Position numbers and translations under genes: made by a program
Shown: in pieces, positions 1 to 12,300 of the stretch
How the letters are laid out: every line of letters begins with the position of its first letter
Position numbering within the stretch: the stretch's first letter is position 1
DNA from: Symsagittifera roscoffensis
Lineage: Eukaryota; Xenacoelomorpha; Acoela; Convolutidae
Length of the DNA: 64,000 nucleotides
Direction: 5' to 3'
Assembly (NCBI RefSeq): GCF_963678635.1
Contig: NC_087062.1
Coordinates: 61,423,584-61,487,583 of the forward strand
The notes under the pieces: model-generated
Database searches by the model: none
What the model saw: only the letters and a program-made list of their open reading frames with translations
What the model was told of the DNA's origin: nothing

Positions 1-2988
1 TCATACAAAACCTATAGTAAAAAAGAACTGAAAACTGATTTTAAATAGAAAAAATTTTTATAATAAACGGAAATGAGAAGTTTACAAAAATTTAAATTTC
101 AATTTTACATTTTGTCACCATAATGTTATCAAACTGTCTAGAAGTGTCACCATATTTTCGTCAAGTTTTTTTCTTTTCAAATACCGATTTGTACAATAGT
201 TCAATATTTATCATAAAAGTCGCATTTTGCAATATTGTCTCAGAAGAAAATCGTATTGTGCTGGGCGATGCAAACGCGCAATTCTCACATCGGTGCTCTT
301 AGATAACAGAGAACCGAAGGGGGCTACTTGAAGCGCCAAATTACTGAATTGTTTTTTACCACTTCAACCCACTATAAAATTATCACAAAACTTATAATAG
401 ATAATCATCAGAGTCATTATCTAACATGCCACTGGCAGCTTCTTCAAATGTTTTTAATTTTGCTCGGCAAACAATTTCTGAACTGAGCAAACAATTTATA
501 AGCCCTTTATCAAAAATATCCATTTATCGACTAAAAAAAGTTTTATAAACTTTACGAAATGGACTGGAAAAGTTGTAAGAGAGAATTCAAAGATGGCCTT
601 ACAACTTACTAAGAATTCTGTACAACTTATTGTTAATGCCTTTGATATTTGGTGATACAATTCTCACAGCATTCAGTAACCATATTCATACAGGCCGACA
701 TCGTGTCTTTGTACCTGCATATAAAAATCAAAAAAGAAATAAATACCTAAGCAAATAGCAAATTAAAAATTTGAATCCGTTTGATCTACTCCTTAACGAT
801 CGCAATAGGGAAATCATGTTCATGATGGCCAAACAAAACGAAAAACAAAGAGGGTTTTCCTCAAGATTTTTTGTCATCACACGTAAGCAAACAAGTTCTG
901 AAATTGATTTTTTTCCGGTTGAAACTGAAATGTCTGCTTCGAAATTGGCCATCGTAAAAGTCAAAGGTGTGACTTTTTGACTGTTTTTGAAATTGTTTTT
1001 CACGAAAACTACCCTCTCAAATCTGAATTTATGTGTTCAGTCCAAATAACAAACAGTGTAGATTTTTTCTGCGAAACCAGTCACGCCCAGAATTTTGACA
1101 CATAGCTATGGTTCTCAGAAAAGTCATTTTTTAAATTGTTGATCAATTTTTGGAACTTTTTTGGATTTCACGATAATTATTCTGCTATATCTGATATCAA
1201 TGGCTTAACCAAATTCAGGAATTGTCAAAAATCTACCTGCATAAGCGGTTACGCTCATTTTTCCCAATAAAAAACATTTGGCCTTCAGAAAAGTCAAACT
1301 TTTTCATTTTTTGCGAAAATTACGCTGCCAAATGTCAGGTTAAGAGTGCTATTGAGACAGTCGGTATTGGAACTTTTCAACGCTTAATTGGCCACAACTT
1401 TATTTTCCTTAGAAAAATGTATATGAGTTTCGGAAAATCATTTTTTGAATTTTTGATCGTTGTTGAGAAAATTTCTCTTTAACTATTCTATCTGACCTGA
1501 GATGAAAGCTTCAACCAAGAGAACCGTTTGTGAGAGTAAGTGTTTTCCTGAGAATCGACGACTCCTTTATCAGAAGAAAATGAGAATCACCATAAAAAAT
1601 TTCGCTTTCTGGAATATTTTGACTAAACAATTGGGCAGAAATTGGGCGGGTCGGCCGAAAATGGATGTCGCAAAATCGTACTTAATGGTACAAAATAGTC
1701 TTTTTATGATGTTGCAAGATAAATTTTTTAAAAACAAATGATCGTTAAGTGCAGGCATCAAAAGGACCCTGTAGTTTTCGTGTTGAACTCAATCACCATA
1801 TCTGTTATTTTGATCAGAAGTGATCAGGAACGAAAACGTTTTTAGTTTTTTAATAGTTTTTTGTTAAGGAGTGTTTCTTATGATACTTGAATGATAACTC
1901 ATTCATCTATTAAAGCAGATGAAACCTTAAATTGAAGAATGATCATAGGAGAAAGACGAATTTTTGAAAGGTAAAGAGCGGTATACGCGGGAAAGATTTT
2001 TTTCTGAGCCGCGATTATGATTTGGTTGATGTTTTTCTTCCAATCGTTCAGTTGAACAGGAAGCGACAGACCATCTATACGTGTAGGTGTGCTACTTTAA
2101 CTTGCGTTTTTACTCCCCAATATGAAAGCGTTTGGGCAAAAAATTGTATATCTTATGTTGCTCCCGCACTCACGCATGCTGAACGAACGGTTTGTGGTTT
2201 AGTTTCCTGTTCAAATTTTTTATCCCTGTAATTTCATAGCTCCGTCATCAACGTATGCTGCTTTATGCTTAGATGGTTAATATTCGCTGTAAACATAAAC
2301 ACCTTATTTGGATCAGCTTTTCTGTAGCGAATCCATTAAAAGCATAAATAAAACTACCTTCAAAAGAAGGAAACATTTTTAATTGCTCGAAATAAACACA
2401 TCGTTTCCGTTTCTTTTATTTTTGTTATTAGTTTTTATTTGTAGTTATTTAAAATACTACCGTTAAGACATGTTATTCAACACCAATTTTTAAACAGTTA
2501 AAAACCAGTTACCTTCCCATTCATTATGGTAAGAAGACTACTGCGTATCACGGAGCGACCGCCAAAGGGATAAATAAACGTCGTTGTGAATTATCTCCAA
2601 GAAGCAACAGTATGCTTTTTTTCTTCTAATTCCAAATATATCAACCCTCTTCCGTCATAGCATTCTTTTGTTGCCATTGTTGTTTTCTCAATAAAAGCCG
2701 CCAAGAACATTAAGTTAATTGCCTCAAATGCATTACTGAATTGGATTGACTACCAAGTTAGCTACTTTTTCATTTTCAAATTCTCTGCAAATCTCAGAAT
2801 TCGGTTCACTTATGTTCTTTTTTAAACAACATTCGAGAGGAAAATTTATCAACAATTTGCCATTTTGATCGCTTGTTTCATATCGGGCCTATGTTATCAA
2901 AAATTCATTCTTGGAATTATTTAAATAGAAAAGGCTTATTTAAACCACATAAGGACTTGGCAGAGTTCTAAAAAAGACGGGGTGATTT
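1..2988. other. Upstream region of the myosin gene, no gene seen
   Basis: AT-rich DNA. No open frame here has codon use or similarity I recognise. Between about 960 and 1500 related sentences recur loosely (aaaagtcattttttnaatt followed by a pyrimidine-rich and tctgannt stretch), suggesting a decayed repeat of roughly 190-290 bases. The promoter of the myosin gene presumably lies here or in an unseen 5' exon region; no confident TATA box was chosen. Confidence 0.5.
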
Positions 2989-3354
2989 ATGACAGTTCAG
3001 CAAAAGGTTCTTGCCCTCTCTCCCGCGCCGTCATCTACAGCCGAATTGCTGGTCAAACGGAGCTCCATAGGATCATCCACGGCAACTACTGCTTCGAGTC
3101 CCGCGGCACCCTCCGTATCTAAAATTGAAGCAACCTCGTCTCCAAAGAGCACCTTACAGACAGATGGCTTACAGACGGACAAAAAAGTGAATGGGGATGA
3201 AGAGCAAAACGAGACCCCAAGCAATAGTCACCCGCTGTTGGGTTCTGTGGGACGAGAAGGGAGTGTGGACAGCTACGCCGAAGTAAGTTCGGCAGACGAG
3301 ACTCTGGAACCGCTCACCCCTGCCACCTGTAACAACACCAACTTACTAGCTGAG
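2989..3354 (+). CDS. MYO1D: Myosin exon 1: Ser/Thr/Pro-rich N-terminal extension
   Basis: 122 codons from ATG at 2989 to donor GAG|GTAACA, phase 0. Residues 1-115 are Ser/Thr/Pro/Ala-rich with no domain I recognise and look disordered. Only the last residues (NTNLLAE) belong to the motor start, matching the LLDTVS stretch of MYO1D when joined to VSSEIISELL of exon 2. That join is the reason for assigning this exon across a 6.6-kb intron. Vertebrate MYO1D starts about 10 residues before this point, so the extension is an addition. The start is the first ATG in the open frame; an upstream 5'UTR exon is possible because an AG acceptor-like site (ttggcag) lies near 2963. Confidence 0.75.
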
Positions 3355-6300
3355 GTAACAAGTACATTAGCCTTGAAACTTGAGTTAATGAACCTCAAGA
3401 TTTAAATGACCGCAAGAATACATGAATTTCTTTGCTGTTTTCTTTGCAAAGCAAATTGATTCCAAAGTCAACTGTCCAATCATGTTGAAAATGTAATAGC
3501 AAATAATAGGACAGGGCGTGATCACTTTGGTTAGTTTATTGCAAAATGGCCGCGCTGTATGTGACTTTTTTGATACCAAATCGACATGACGTTTAGATTT
3601 ACGTTTTGATGCGCTATCGAGGTTGCTATTAGTAATCTCTTAGATATATAAATTGGACGTCTCAAACTCAGCCTCTCTCCCAAAATAAAACCGAGCCGGC
3701 TTTACGTAAAAATTGAAAAAAGTGACCTTGGTCGGAACATGCTGGTTATTCTTGTTACAGGTTACATTCTTATTTAAGTATGGATTGAAAATAATTGGCC
3801 GTTCATTCTGTCGTTTCGCCGAACTTTTCTTTTTTTTATTTGGGAAGAAGGAAGCTGGTATGTAATGGACTCTGATCACCAGCGGGTTTAGGGGGTGGGC
3901 GGCTTTGGGAATCGGACGCTTTTTCGTAGGGATTCGACCCCCTGCCGAACCAAAGGGTCCCCAGTGAACCAAAGGATTTTTTAATCAAATCCGATATGAA
4001 ATTCTGGTCGACAATTTTTTTTTCAAAATGTCTAAATAGAGCCTGGACTTTCTATAAATTTTTAATTTCTAATCCAATTTCTGGTCAGAAAATTCTAAGA
4101 CTAGGCTATCTCTAGCCAGAAATTTTAAAATTCTCATCTTATGGCTGGTCGGAAATTTTCTAAAACCAGACGATTTCTAGCCAGAAAAAAAATTATTTTT
4201 TATCTAGTTTCTGGTCCAATATTGTCTCAATCAAGACTTATTCTAATCTAAAATTGGTCAATTAATCTGGATAAAGCTGGTTTCCCGGAAAAAAGGGGGA
4301 AAATTGTCTTCTTGAAGTAAAAATAAAAACGTATCAGTTTGCAATTTTGAACTTAATCTAAGTAAAAACATTGGGTCTAGGACTAAATCCCCCAGGATAT
4401 AATCCCACAGATACTGGGGGATTTTGTCCTAGGGTGATTTGGTCCTATGGGGAATTTAATCCTGGAGGATTACATCCGGAGGGATTTTATCCGAGGGGAT
4501 CTTATCCTGGGGGATTTAGTCCGCGAGCGAAACACATTATGTGAACAAGATTAAAATAAAATATAATGAACATAAATGCAACTTGAGACTAGTAAAAACA
4601 ACTTGAATGTTTAAAGTTTCAAATGAATGCATTCAATCATGAATACCATATTCTTCATCATAATCGTTTAGAAGTGCACTTGGGTTGCATGGGGCTTGCC
4701 ATGGCAGCTGATGACTGCATTGTGTGATTATTGTATTAGAGTATGGAATGTTCTAGAGCAACCTTGAAGCCCTCGACTTGGTCGCATGAGCATGCGAGGT
4801 TGAGGTCCCCGTACTGTTCTGTTCGTTGAACACGTCTTTATAAAAAACATGTCTGCCTCGAGCGATGTTCTATTTGATGAAAACGTGCCGAGAAACAACC
4901 GATACCGTTAAACATAACCATCTTATTTGAAATGCCTCACAGCGTCAGATTTGAAATCCCTAAAAAAGTGAAGAACGAAGAACAAATTGTAATTTTTCTA
5001 GAACTTACGAGTTTTTGAAGCATTTTATGGGAATACACTTGCCAATGGCAAGATCTTTTTTGTTATGAGGTTGTTTTTCACGCTGTTGTTGATCGTCAAT
5101 TCTGCCGCCATAGAAGCCAAAAAATTAATCAAATGGCAAGATCGAAAAATTAAAGCTATACTTTATCGTTACTACCTTTGCATGCCGCGTGAAGATGCTG
5201 GGCAGATAAATTGCACAGTTTTGTTAGATTACAACTAAAAACAATATAGAAAATTGTATTAAAATACTTATTTTTTCGTGACAGTTGTTAATTTTCCTAA
5301 TTCAAAAGTTTTATACTCACATTTGAGCTGCAAGGAAATTACTTTTGAGAATGAAAAAAAAAATGATTGAAATAAGGAATCAATTGAACTAGAGGTTGAC
5401 TTGATAGGGTCTAGGACAACAAGCCGACGGGAATTCGAGCCGAAGGGACTTCAGGCCGAAATTTAAACTTTACAAGCACCTCAAATCACGATTTTTTCAT
5501 CTGTAAAACGTTGCTTTTCAAAATTTTAGACAAGTTTAGTCCATAATAAGCTTTGTTCATGACAATGAATCACTTGGGATTGGCATCCGTTAATACTATC
5601 AGCCGGCTGGGTCTTATGCACTAAACGGCCCAATATTGCTATATGTTGAGCTAAAATTGTTGTGCTCCAGTCTGATTGGCTAATTTTAGCCAATCAATTA
5701 CAAACTGCGCGGCCAGTCATTTCAACCACCGTTTCAGCAGATAAAACATTTAGCCGAAATCCCCAAAAGGAATTTTATCAAATAATCAAAAACATGTTAG
5801 GCCACTTGTGAAACTATGTCCAGGCAAGAAAATTTCAATAAAATGACTTCAATGGAACATTTCTATGCTTTCGTTCAATTCTGCTAATAATTTTGTCTGC
5901 TTGGATTTTTAATTTGAAATGTCTCGCCATGCTGTTTGAATATGATTGGTTAATAAACCGATCAAATTCAACAACATGAATTTCATTTCAAGATCTAGAT
6001 ATACTGATTTTAGGCCGTTTAGTGCATAAGACCCAGCCGGTTTTGAAATGCATAGCTTATAAACAAGAAAATTGCCTTCAGCCATGTTTTATTTTTCAAC
6101 TTTCCTTAATATCATTCAGGGGCTTAAATTTTTTGAAAACGCCAATAACTACTGGAGAAAGATCATGAAATTGATAAAATCTTCAAAAAAGTTTTCAAAT
6201 TAATCATATTTCATGACTTAATGAGAAAATTTTTGACTTGAAGTCCCTAATTTTACAATTCGGCTTCAAGTCTCGTCGGCTTGATGTCCTGCACCCCATT

Positions 6301-9300
6301 CGGAAGCTTAAATTTTTTTTAAATGCCAATAACTAGTGGAGAAAGATCATGAAATTGATAAATTCTTCAAAACTTTTCAAATTAATCATATTTCATGACT
6401 TAATGAGAAAGTTTTCGGCTTGAAGTCCTTATTTTACAATTCGGCTTCAAGTCCCGTCGGCTTGATGTCTGGCACCCGACTTGATATCAACGAACTAAAC
6501 GTTAAGAACGGAATCTATTTTGTTCCAAAGAATATCTAAAATAACATAATATTCAGTTCTCGAAGAAAATCAATTTAATTTAATTAGATTTTATTGGTTG
6601 CAGATTGTCAGCATGTGCATCAATACAAAGAAGAAATTTGAAGTCACTTTAATTTTATTTTACACAACTGTGGTTAACGTTTTTGGTAAGTCTTCTGTGT
6701 GGTCAAAAGCCAATCTACCCCAGGTCGCGTGATTTATATCACAACAAAATAAGAGAATGGTTGAACCTAGTTCACTATGGGAAAGTTAAGCTCATCAGAA
6801 ATTGAAAATTACAAGAGGTTTAGAGATGCGGGATATTCTGATTTTCCCTATTTTTTTGCTTCTTTTGAAATTTAGCCCTCCACGGGACTTCTTCCAGTTT
6901 TCTGTTGGATATATTGACACTCTAAGGCCTATTAGAGTTTTTTTCCTAGAAAAAAATGACAGCGGGTGCGTTTTAAACGTTATGTAGGTTCCACCTTCTT
7001 AATCCATTTTATTGAAAAACAAGACGCGTAACAAAACTTAAAAATCCGATCAAAAATCTCAAAAACAAAATAATTTTTTTTTTCATTTTTCGGAATAAAA
7101 ATTCTTTGTTTTTTAACCTAAGACAGGAAATGTATCATGAGAAAACGAGAAAATTTGGCCAGATAATTAAAATAATTTTTCTATCTAGAAAAGCAGACTA
7201 GGCTGGGTACGCCGGGACGTCTTAAGAAATCTGAAAATCGAATTGAGACGACGTCGACTAGAAATAGTATTTTTGGTTATTGGAAATGAAATTGGAAGAA
7301 CTATCGAGTAGGTGCTTGAGTTAATGGATTGATTATAAGCGGCAAGTTTTGGGCTACTTTTGAATGATGTTCTATCCTATTTTCAAAGTGTTTTTCAATA
7401 AACCGAAAATGCATCAAGCTCATCAATAAGGCCTCTAAGGCCTATTAGAGTTTTTTCCTAGAAAAAAATGACAGCGGGTGCGTTTTAAACGTTATGTAGG
7501 TTACACCTTCTTAATCCATTTAATTGAAAAACAAGACGCGTAACAAAACTTAAAAATCCGATCGAAAATCTCAAAAACAAAAGAATTTTTTTTTTTCATT
7601 TTTCGGAATAAAAATTCTTTGTTTTTTAACCTAAGACAGGAAATGTATCATGAGAAAACGAGAAAATTTGGCCAGATAATTAAAATAATTTTTCTATCTA
7701 GAAAAGCAGTTTTGCAACTATCTGCGTGTAATAGTCAATCATTTTCTGTCTTTTTCATATCACATTTGGGATCTTCGAACAAATTAGGGCGCCAGTGTGT
7801 TGTTACTTCTAAAAATCATCACTTTTTCCTCTAAATTTTTTGGTCCTTAACTTGCAGCATTAATTAATCAGACAGTCTGGTATATTCCCTGTATACCTTT
7901 TTTTTCTCATTTCAGCCCTATTTACTTATTGCAAAAAGTTCTAAAAATGCGAATTTTTAAAAAGAAATACTTTAGCATTAGCAATTTACCTGCGAATGAT
8001 TTGTTTATGTATGAACTTCTCAGTTTTAGCGTTCGGTACAAAAATAGCTTTCAAGTTTGGAAACAACTTCTAAGCTTTCAAATATTTTTCCCTCAAAAAT
8101 CTGCAAATAGGACTAAAAGCTCTGTTTATTTTCTTCTCTGTGAGCCCTTCTGTAAAAAATATGCTCGATCGCAATCAATTATTAAGAAGGCGTAAGCTTT
8201 TTGAAAATTTGCCCGCACTCAGGAAAAAGGGAAAAAAAATCTATTATATCATAATTATAATTTTACTTTTAGCAAACTTATAATTATTTATAAGCGCCAA
8301 TTTTAGAGGTTTAAGCGATTTATAATCCCTTATAATGATAAACTTTTTGGTGGCGTTTTAATAAATTATAATCAATTATAATTGATTATAATTTTTCCGA
8401 AAATCGCTTATAATCTATTATAATCTATTATAATAGATTATAATTCCTTTTTCTATCAAAATATTATTTCACAAAAAAATCAATAATATTGGATTATAAT
8501 TTAACTATTCTGCATAAAAACACAGTGAAAATCAAATTTAATTTATGTTTAGGCTAGAAGCAGGGGCAGATCTAAGATTTTCTCGAGGAAGCGTCGGATT
8601 TTCGGAAAATTTTTAAAAATTTTGTCGACCTTTTTTTTTAGATCGACCAAATTGATTCTACGAGTTTTCTGAAAGCACAAAAAACAACCTTTTTGTCAAA
8701 TTTTCTACGCCGCAGGCAGAATTTTGAAAAAACAGGCCAATACATGCTCAATTTCCTTAGAACTCAAATAAAACTACTTTTTACATCATAAGTGATGAAT
8801 TAACCTTTCACATATATATTTTTTGAAAAATGGCTCATTTTTTTCCGACTTTTGTCGCCCTAAATGTTGTCGGTTGATTTTTCGTTTTTTTTTCTCTAAA
8901 TGCAACTTAGATCTGTTGTGCTTTTCAAGTAGTTTCTCTCCAAAACCTAGCTTCTTACGATTCAAAAAATTTGCTCTTGGTTGATAAAAATATGTATTAT
9001 GAAAATGCTCCTTTAGCCGAAGTTTGTTAATGAATAATAGATGCCAAAATAGAGAAAAGTCCAGCAATTCGTGATACGAAAATAGTCAATAAAAAATGTT
9101 CACTCAGTTGAGTGTCGACAAAATCCTAGTCTGGAAGTTTTCATTTTTAGGCATTTTTTTTGGTAAAAAGTGGGACTCCGGGGAAGTGTATTAACGTAAT
9201 ATAGTTTTAACTGTTATTTTGAGTAATTATTCAGCCCTTATCCTTCTTAAAAACAAGGCAGAAAGTTTTTCTGCATGCATTGATTAGTCATGAGAAATTG

Positions 9301-12300
9301 TGTGATTCATTGTCAAAAACCGGCTACACTTAGTTTCAAATGTTGAAAGTTTTCAAAAAATTGCCAATCATTTTTTCTTGATATTGAAAGATCCTCAAGC
9401 TGATGTTATGTTGTGATTAGTTAAAATCAAAATTTGAGGAGAAAAAGAAGAAGTAATCAATTGTTTTTTTTTCAAACGCAACAAAAAATCAGAAAAACTC
9501 CCTGGCCACCAAAATGTACTATTTTGAAACCTCCATTTTTTGACGACCAACCCTAAACATTTCTTAAATTGGCTTTGGCGCCCATATCACTAAGTTTGAG
9601 GGGCAATTTTTTTGTGTTTACCATTCAAAAAGTAGTCATAAACCGTTTTTTTTGTTCTATTTTTTTGAAGTTTCTGTCACAACAGGGTCTTTAAATTTTT
9701 TTGGAGAGCTTGGAAAACCCATTCGGCCCCCTCGAGAAAATTACAGGCTCGCATTTAATACCGCCAGACCAATGATTCAGAGCAATTAAGTTTGAACATT
9801 TGTACCTGATGTTTCTGATAACTACAGTTGATTTAGTTATATTTCGATGAAACTGAAATGTTTTGAAACCAAACAACACAGCGTCTCAACAAATAACTTT
9901 TCTGTTTGTACATTTGATTGTTACTTTTTGTCAGGTGTCATCAGAAATAATCAGTGAACTGCTTCTGCTGCGTCGCAACGAAGGCATCCCCGACACATTG
10001 GTAGGGCAGCACTTACTCATCACCCTTCCATCACCCAACCAATCGCTCTCAGCCTCACAGCCAAACTCCCCGCCCCCCTCACAACAGATAGCACCCAAGG
10101 ACACCACGAAGAGGCAGAATCAGGAGGGCCTTGACGCGAGTGTGTTCCGAGGCAAGCAGATATTTGAGAGTGCAGCGCACCCGTGTGGGTTGAGTGAGTT
10201 TGTGGGCAAGGAGGTACTGAGCAACAGTGCTAATGTAGACCATGTGCTGGTGGTGAATGGAGGAACCCACAGACACATGGCCAGACGCAACCGACACATG
10301 TTCAACAGACACTTGCTTGATACACTACTTGAGGCGAACAGAGACATGAGGTAATGGTTATGGCACTTCTGAAAACTTTCTCATAGAAGATTCGCTTTTT
10401 GATAAAGTAAGCAAGCAGCTTCTGGGATGATAGACATTAACAAACTGTTTCTTTAAATTCTGTAATTGGTCCAAGAATGAAAGATTACAGCGAAGTTTTT
10501 ACAAATTCTGTTTTATAATTGCTGTGAAATGTCAATTTTCTCTGGAATTTGGTTTGCTCATTTGCAAAAACAATTTATATGACAGTTAACCGCGAGGGAA
10601 AGGTCCAACTTACGACCTGATCAGCTTTTTACAAAGAATCGCAGTTGTGTCAGAATAAGACATACTCTTCAGTTTTTGGTCACTTTCTTGAGCTGGTAAA
10701 TAAATTCTAACCCTCAAGAAACAAACTAGAACTAAGATGGGTTTCGAACCGTCCATCTTTAGACTGAGAGGTGGAGGAGTTTTGCTTCACCCTTCTCTGT
10801 GTTGATAAAAGGTACGTTGTCGTTGACCAGGTGTGGCTGCGAGGAGACAGTTGCCAAATTAGAAGCAGCAGATGCTTTGGTGGAATGTATGGGCACCAAG
10901 TATGGACCAAGTGGGCCATACTTAACCATGATGCGCCACGTGGATATACACAACAATGTGGCCAGCCAGCCCATTGGAGTGTCGTTTCTCTCTGTTTTGT
11001 TCGATTCTTCAGTGGGCGCTACATCTGACCAGTCCAGCTTCGCAATTTTGTACCATCTTGTAAACCAAACCACACCTAAGGTGTTTATTTATTCAAGTCA
11101 TAATTTTACTTAACATCGGATTGAATCATAACCTTTTTGCAAAACAAATTTTTGACTAAACCAACTTGAATAAATATTTGATTTCATTTTAAATATGTTG
11201 GCAAATGGAGGCAATACTGTTTTTGACTTAGAAATCCAAAAATATGTTTTTCTTAAAACTTTCAGGAACTTCTTGTTTTACCTTATTTTCGAGACTGTCG
11301 AGAGTGTTCCGATTTGCTTTTTCATCTTGATTAGCAAGATTATAATAATCGGTAACTATGTAGACAGTTGACGACATACGTTATGTTTTTTGAAGCTAGT
11401 AAAGATCCAAATTATTAGAGGCTTCTGTCAGTAACTATTTCCAGGAGCTAAAATCACTCAAATCCTCATCCGACCATAAACGCCGAAAATTTTTGAAAAA
11501 CAGCAAAACAATAAAATTATTTGAGAACCGTGTGTTACATATGTGCTGTTGCAGTTGAAAGACTTCTTGTTGTTGGACCCTGCGATGGCCGCCAAAGACT
11601 ACCAGCTGCTGAAGACGGGCGCCAGGGTGGAGCTTGAGAGAGACTACAATGCCCTCTCCGATCTCATGGACACAGTCGGACTAGGTAAACATATCAGGGC
11701 TCGGTCAAAGTTTACATGGTTATCTACCACAGCGCTCATTTAAATTTTCCTGACAGAACGAACAAAAACTTGAAAATTTAAACGCATTTTTTTCTCGAAT
11801 TGCGTTGACTTAGGATATAAAGTGGTGCGAACAAAAATTGTTTAGCATTTACCAGAATTAATTGATGAAAAGCTCTCATGGTGCAAGGAAAGTGCACTTT
11901 AACCAATTTTTGCAGTTTTGGTGAAATTTTTGGCGATATTGCCCTTCTTAACTTTTTTGGGCTAGATAAAAAATTCATTTTGTTATATTTTGCTTAAAAA
12001 CTGACTGTATTTTCTGAGCGTAATTTTGGCTCGTAGTTGGGGTCAATTTTCGGTTAAATGAATTGCATCATAATCATGCAGGTAAAACTCTAGACACTTT
12101 TGTCTAATGTCAACCTTATTTGAGAAAAAAGGTTAAGAAATGCTTTTTTGAAATTGTTTTCCGGATAATTTGTTTAATTCAGTTTTAATGCACGAACTTT
12201 CGAAAAAAAAAATAAAATGCACTTTCTGTTCGATCGTCTCATTTTCTTTTTACACAAAGTAGTGTCGTATTACGTTATCGATTTTTTTAAAAGTCGCACA

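Larger units (their letters stand above)
5407..6477. mobile_element. MULE-like element with 9-bp target duplications
   Basis: Related termini in opposite orientation: left GGGTCTAGGACAACAAGCCG, right (reverse complement) GGGTGCCAGACATCAAGCCG. Flanked by perfect 9-base direct repeats GACTTGATA at 5398-5406 and 6478-6486. A 9-base duplication is typical of Mutator-like elements. No transposase reading frame is present, so it is non-autonomous. The right end is tandemly doubled (6117-6297 and 6298-6477), each copy ending in the cggcttcaagtc...gtcggcttgatgt terminus. Confidence 0.8.
3355..9934 (+). other. Myosin intron 1 (6.6 kb)
   Basis: GTAACA...GTCAG intron. It holds a hAT MITE remnant near 3890-3975, imperfect tttctggtc palindromes 4010-4260, a minisatellite 4374-4525, a MULE-like element 5407-6477 with an inner inverted-repeat element, a 277-base direct duplication (6920-7196 and 7431-7708), an AT palindrome field 8230-8500 and another hAT remnant 8568-8720. 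No exon was recognised between. Confidence 0.7.
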
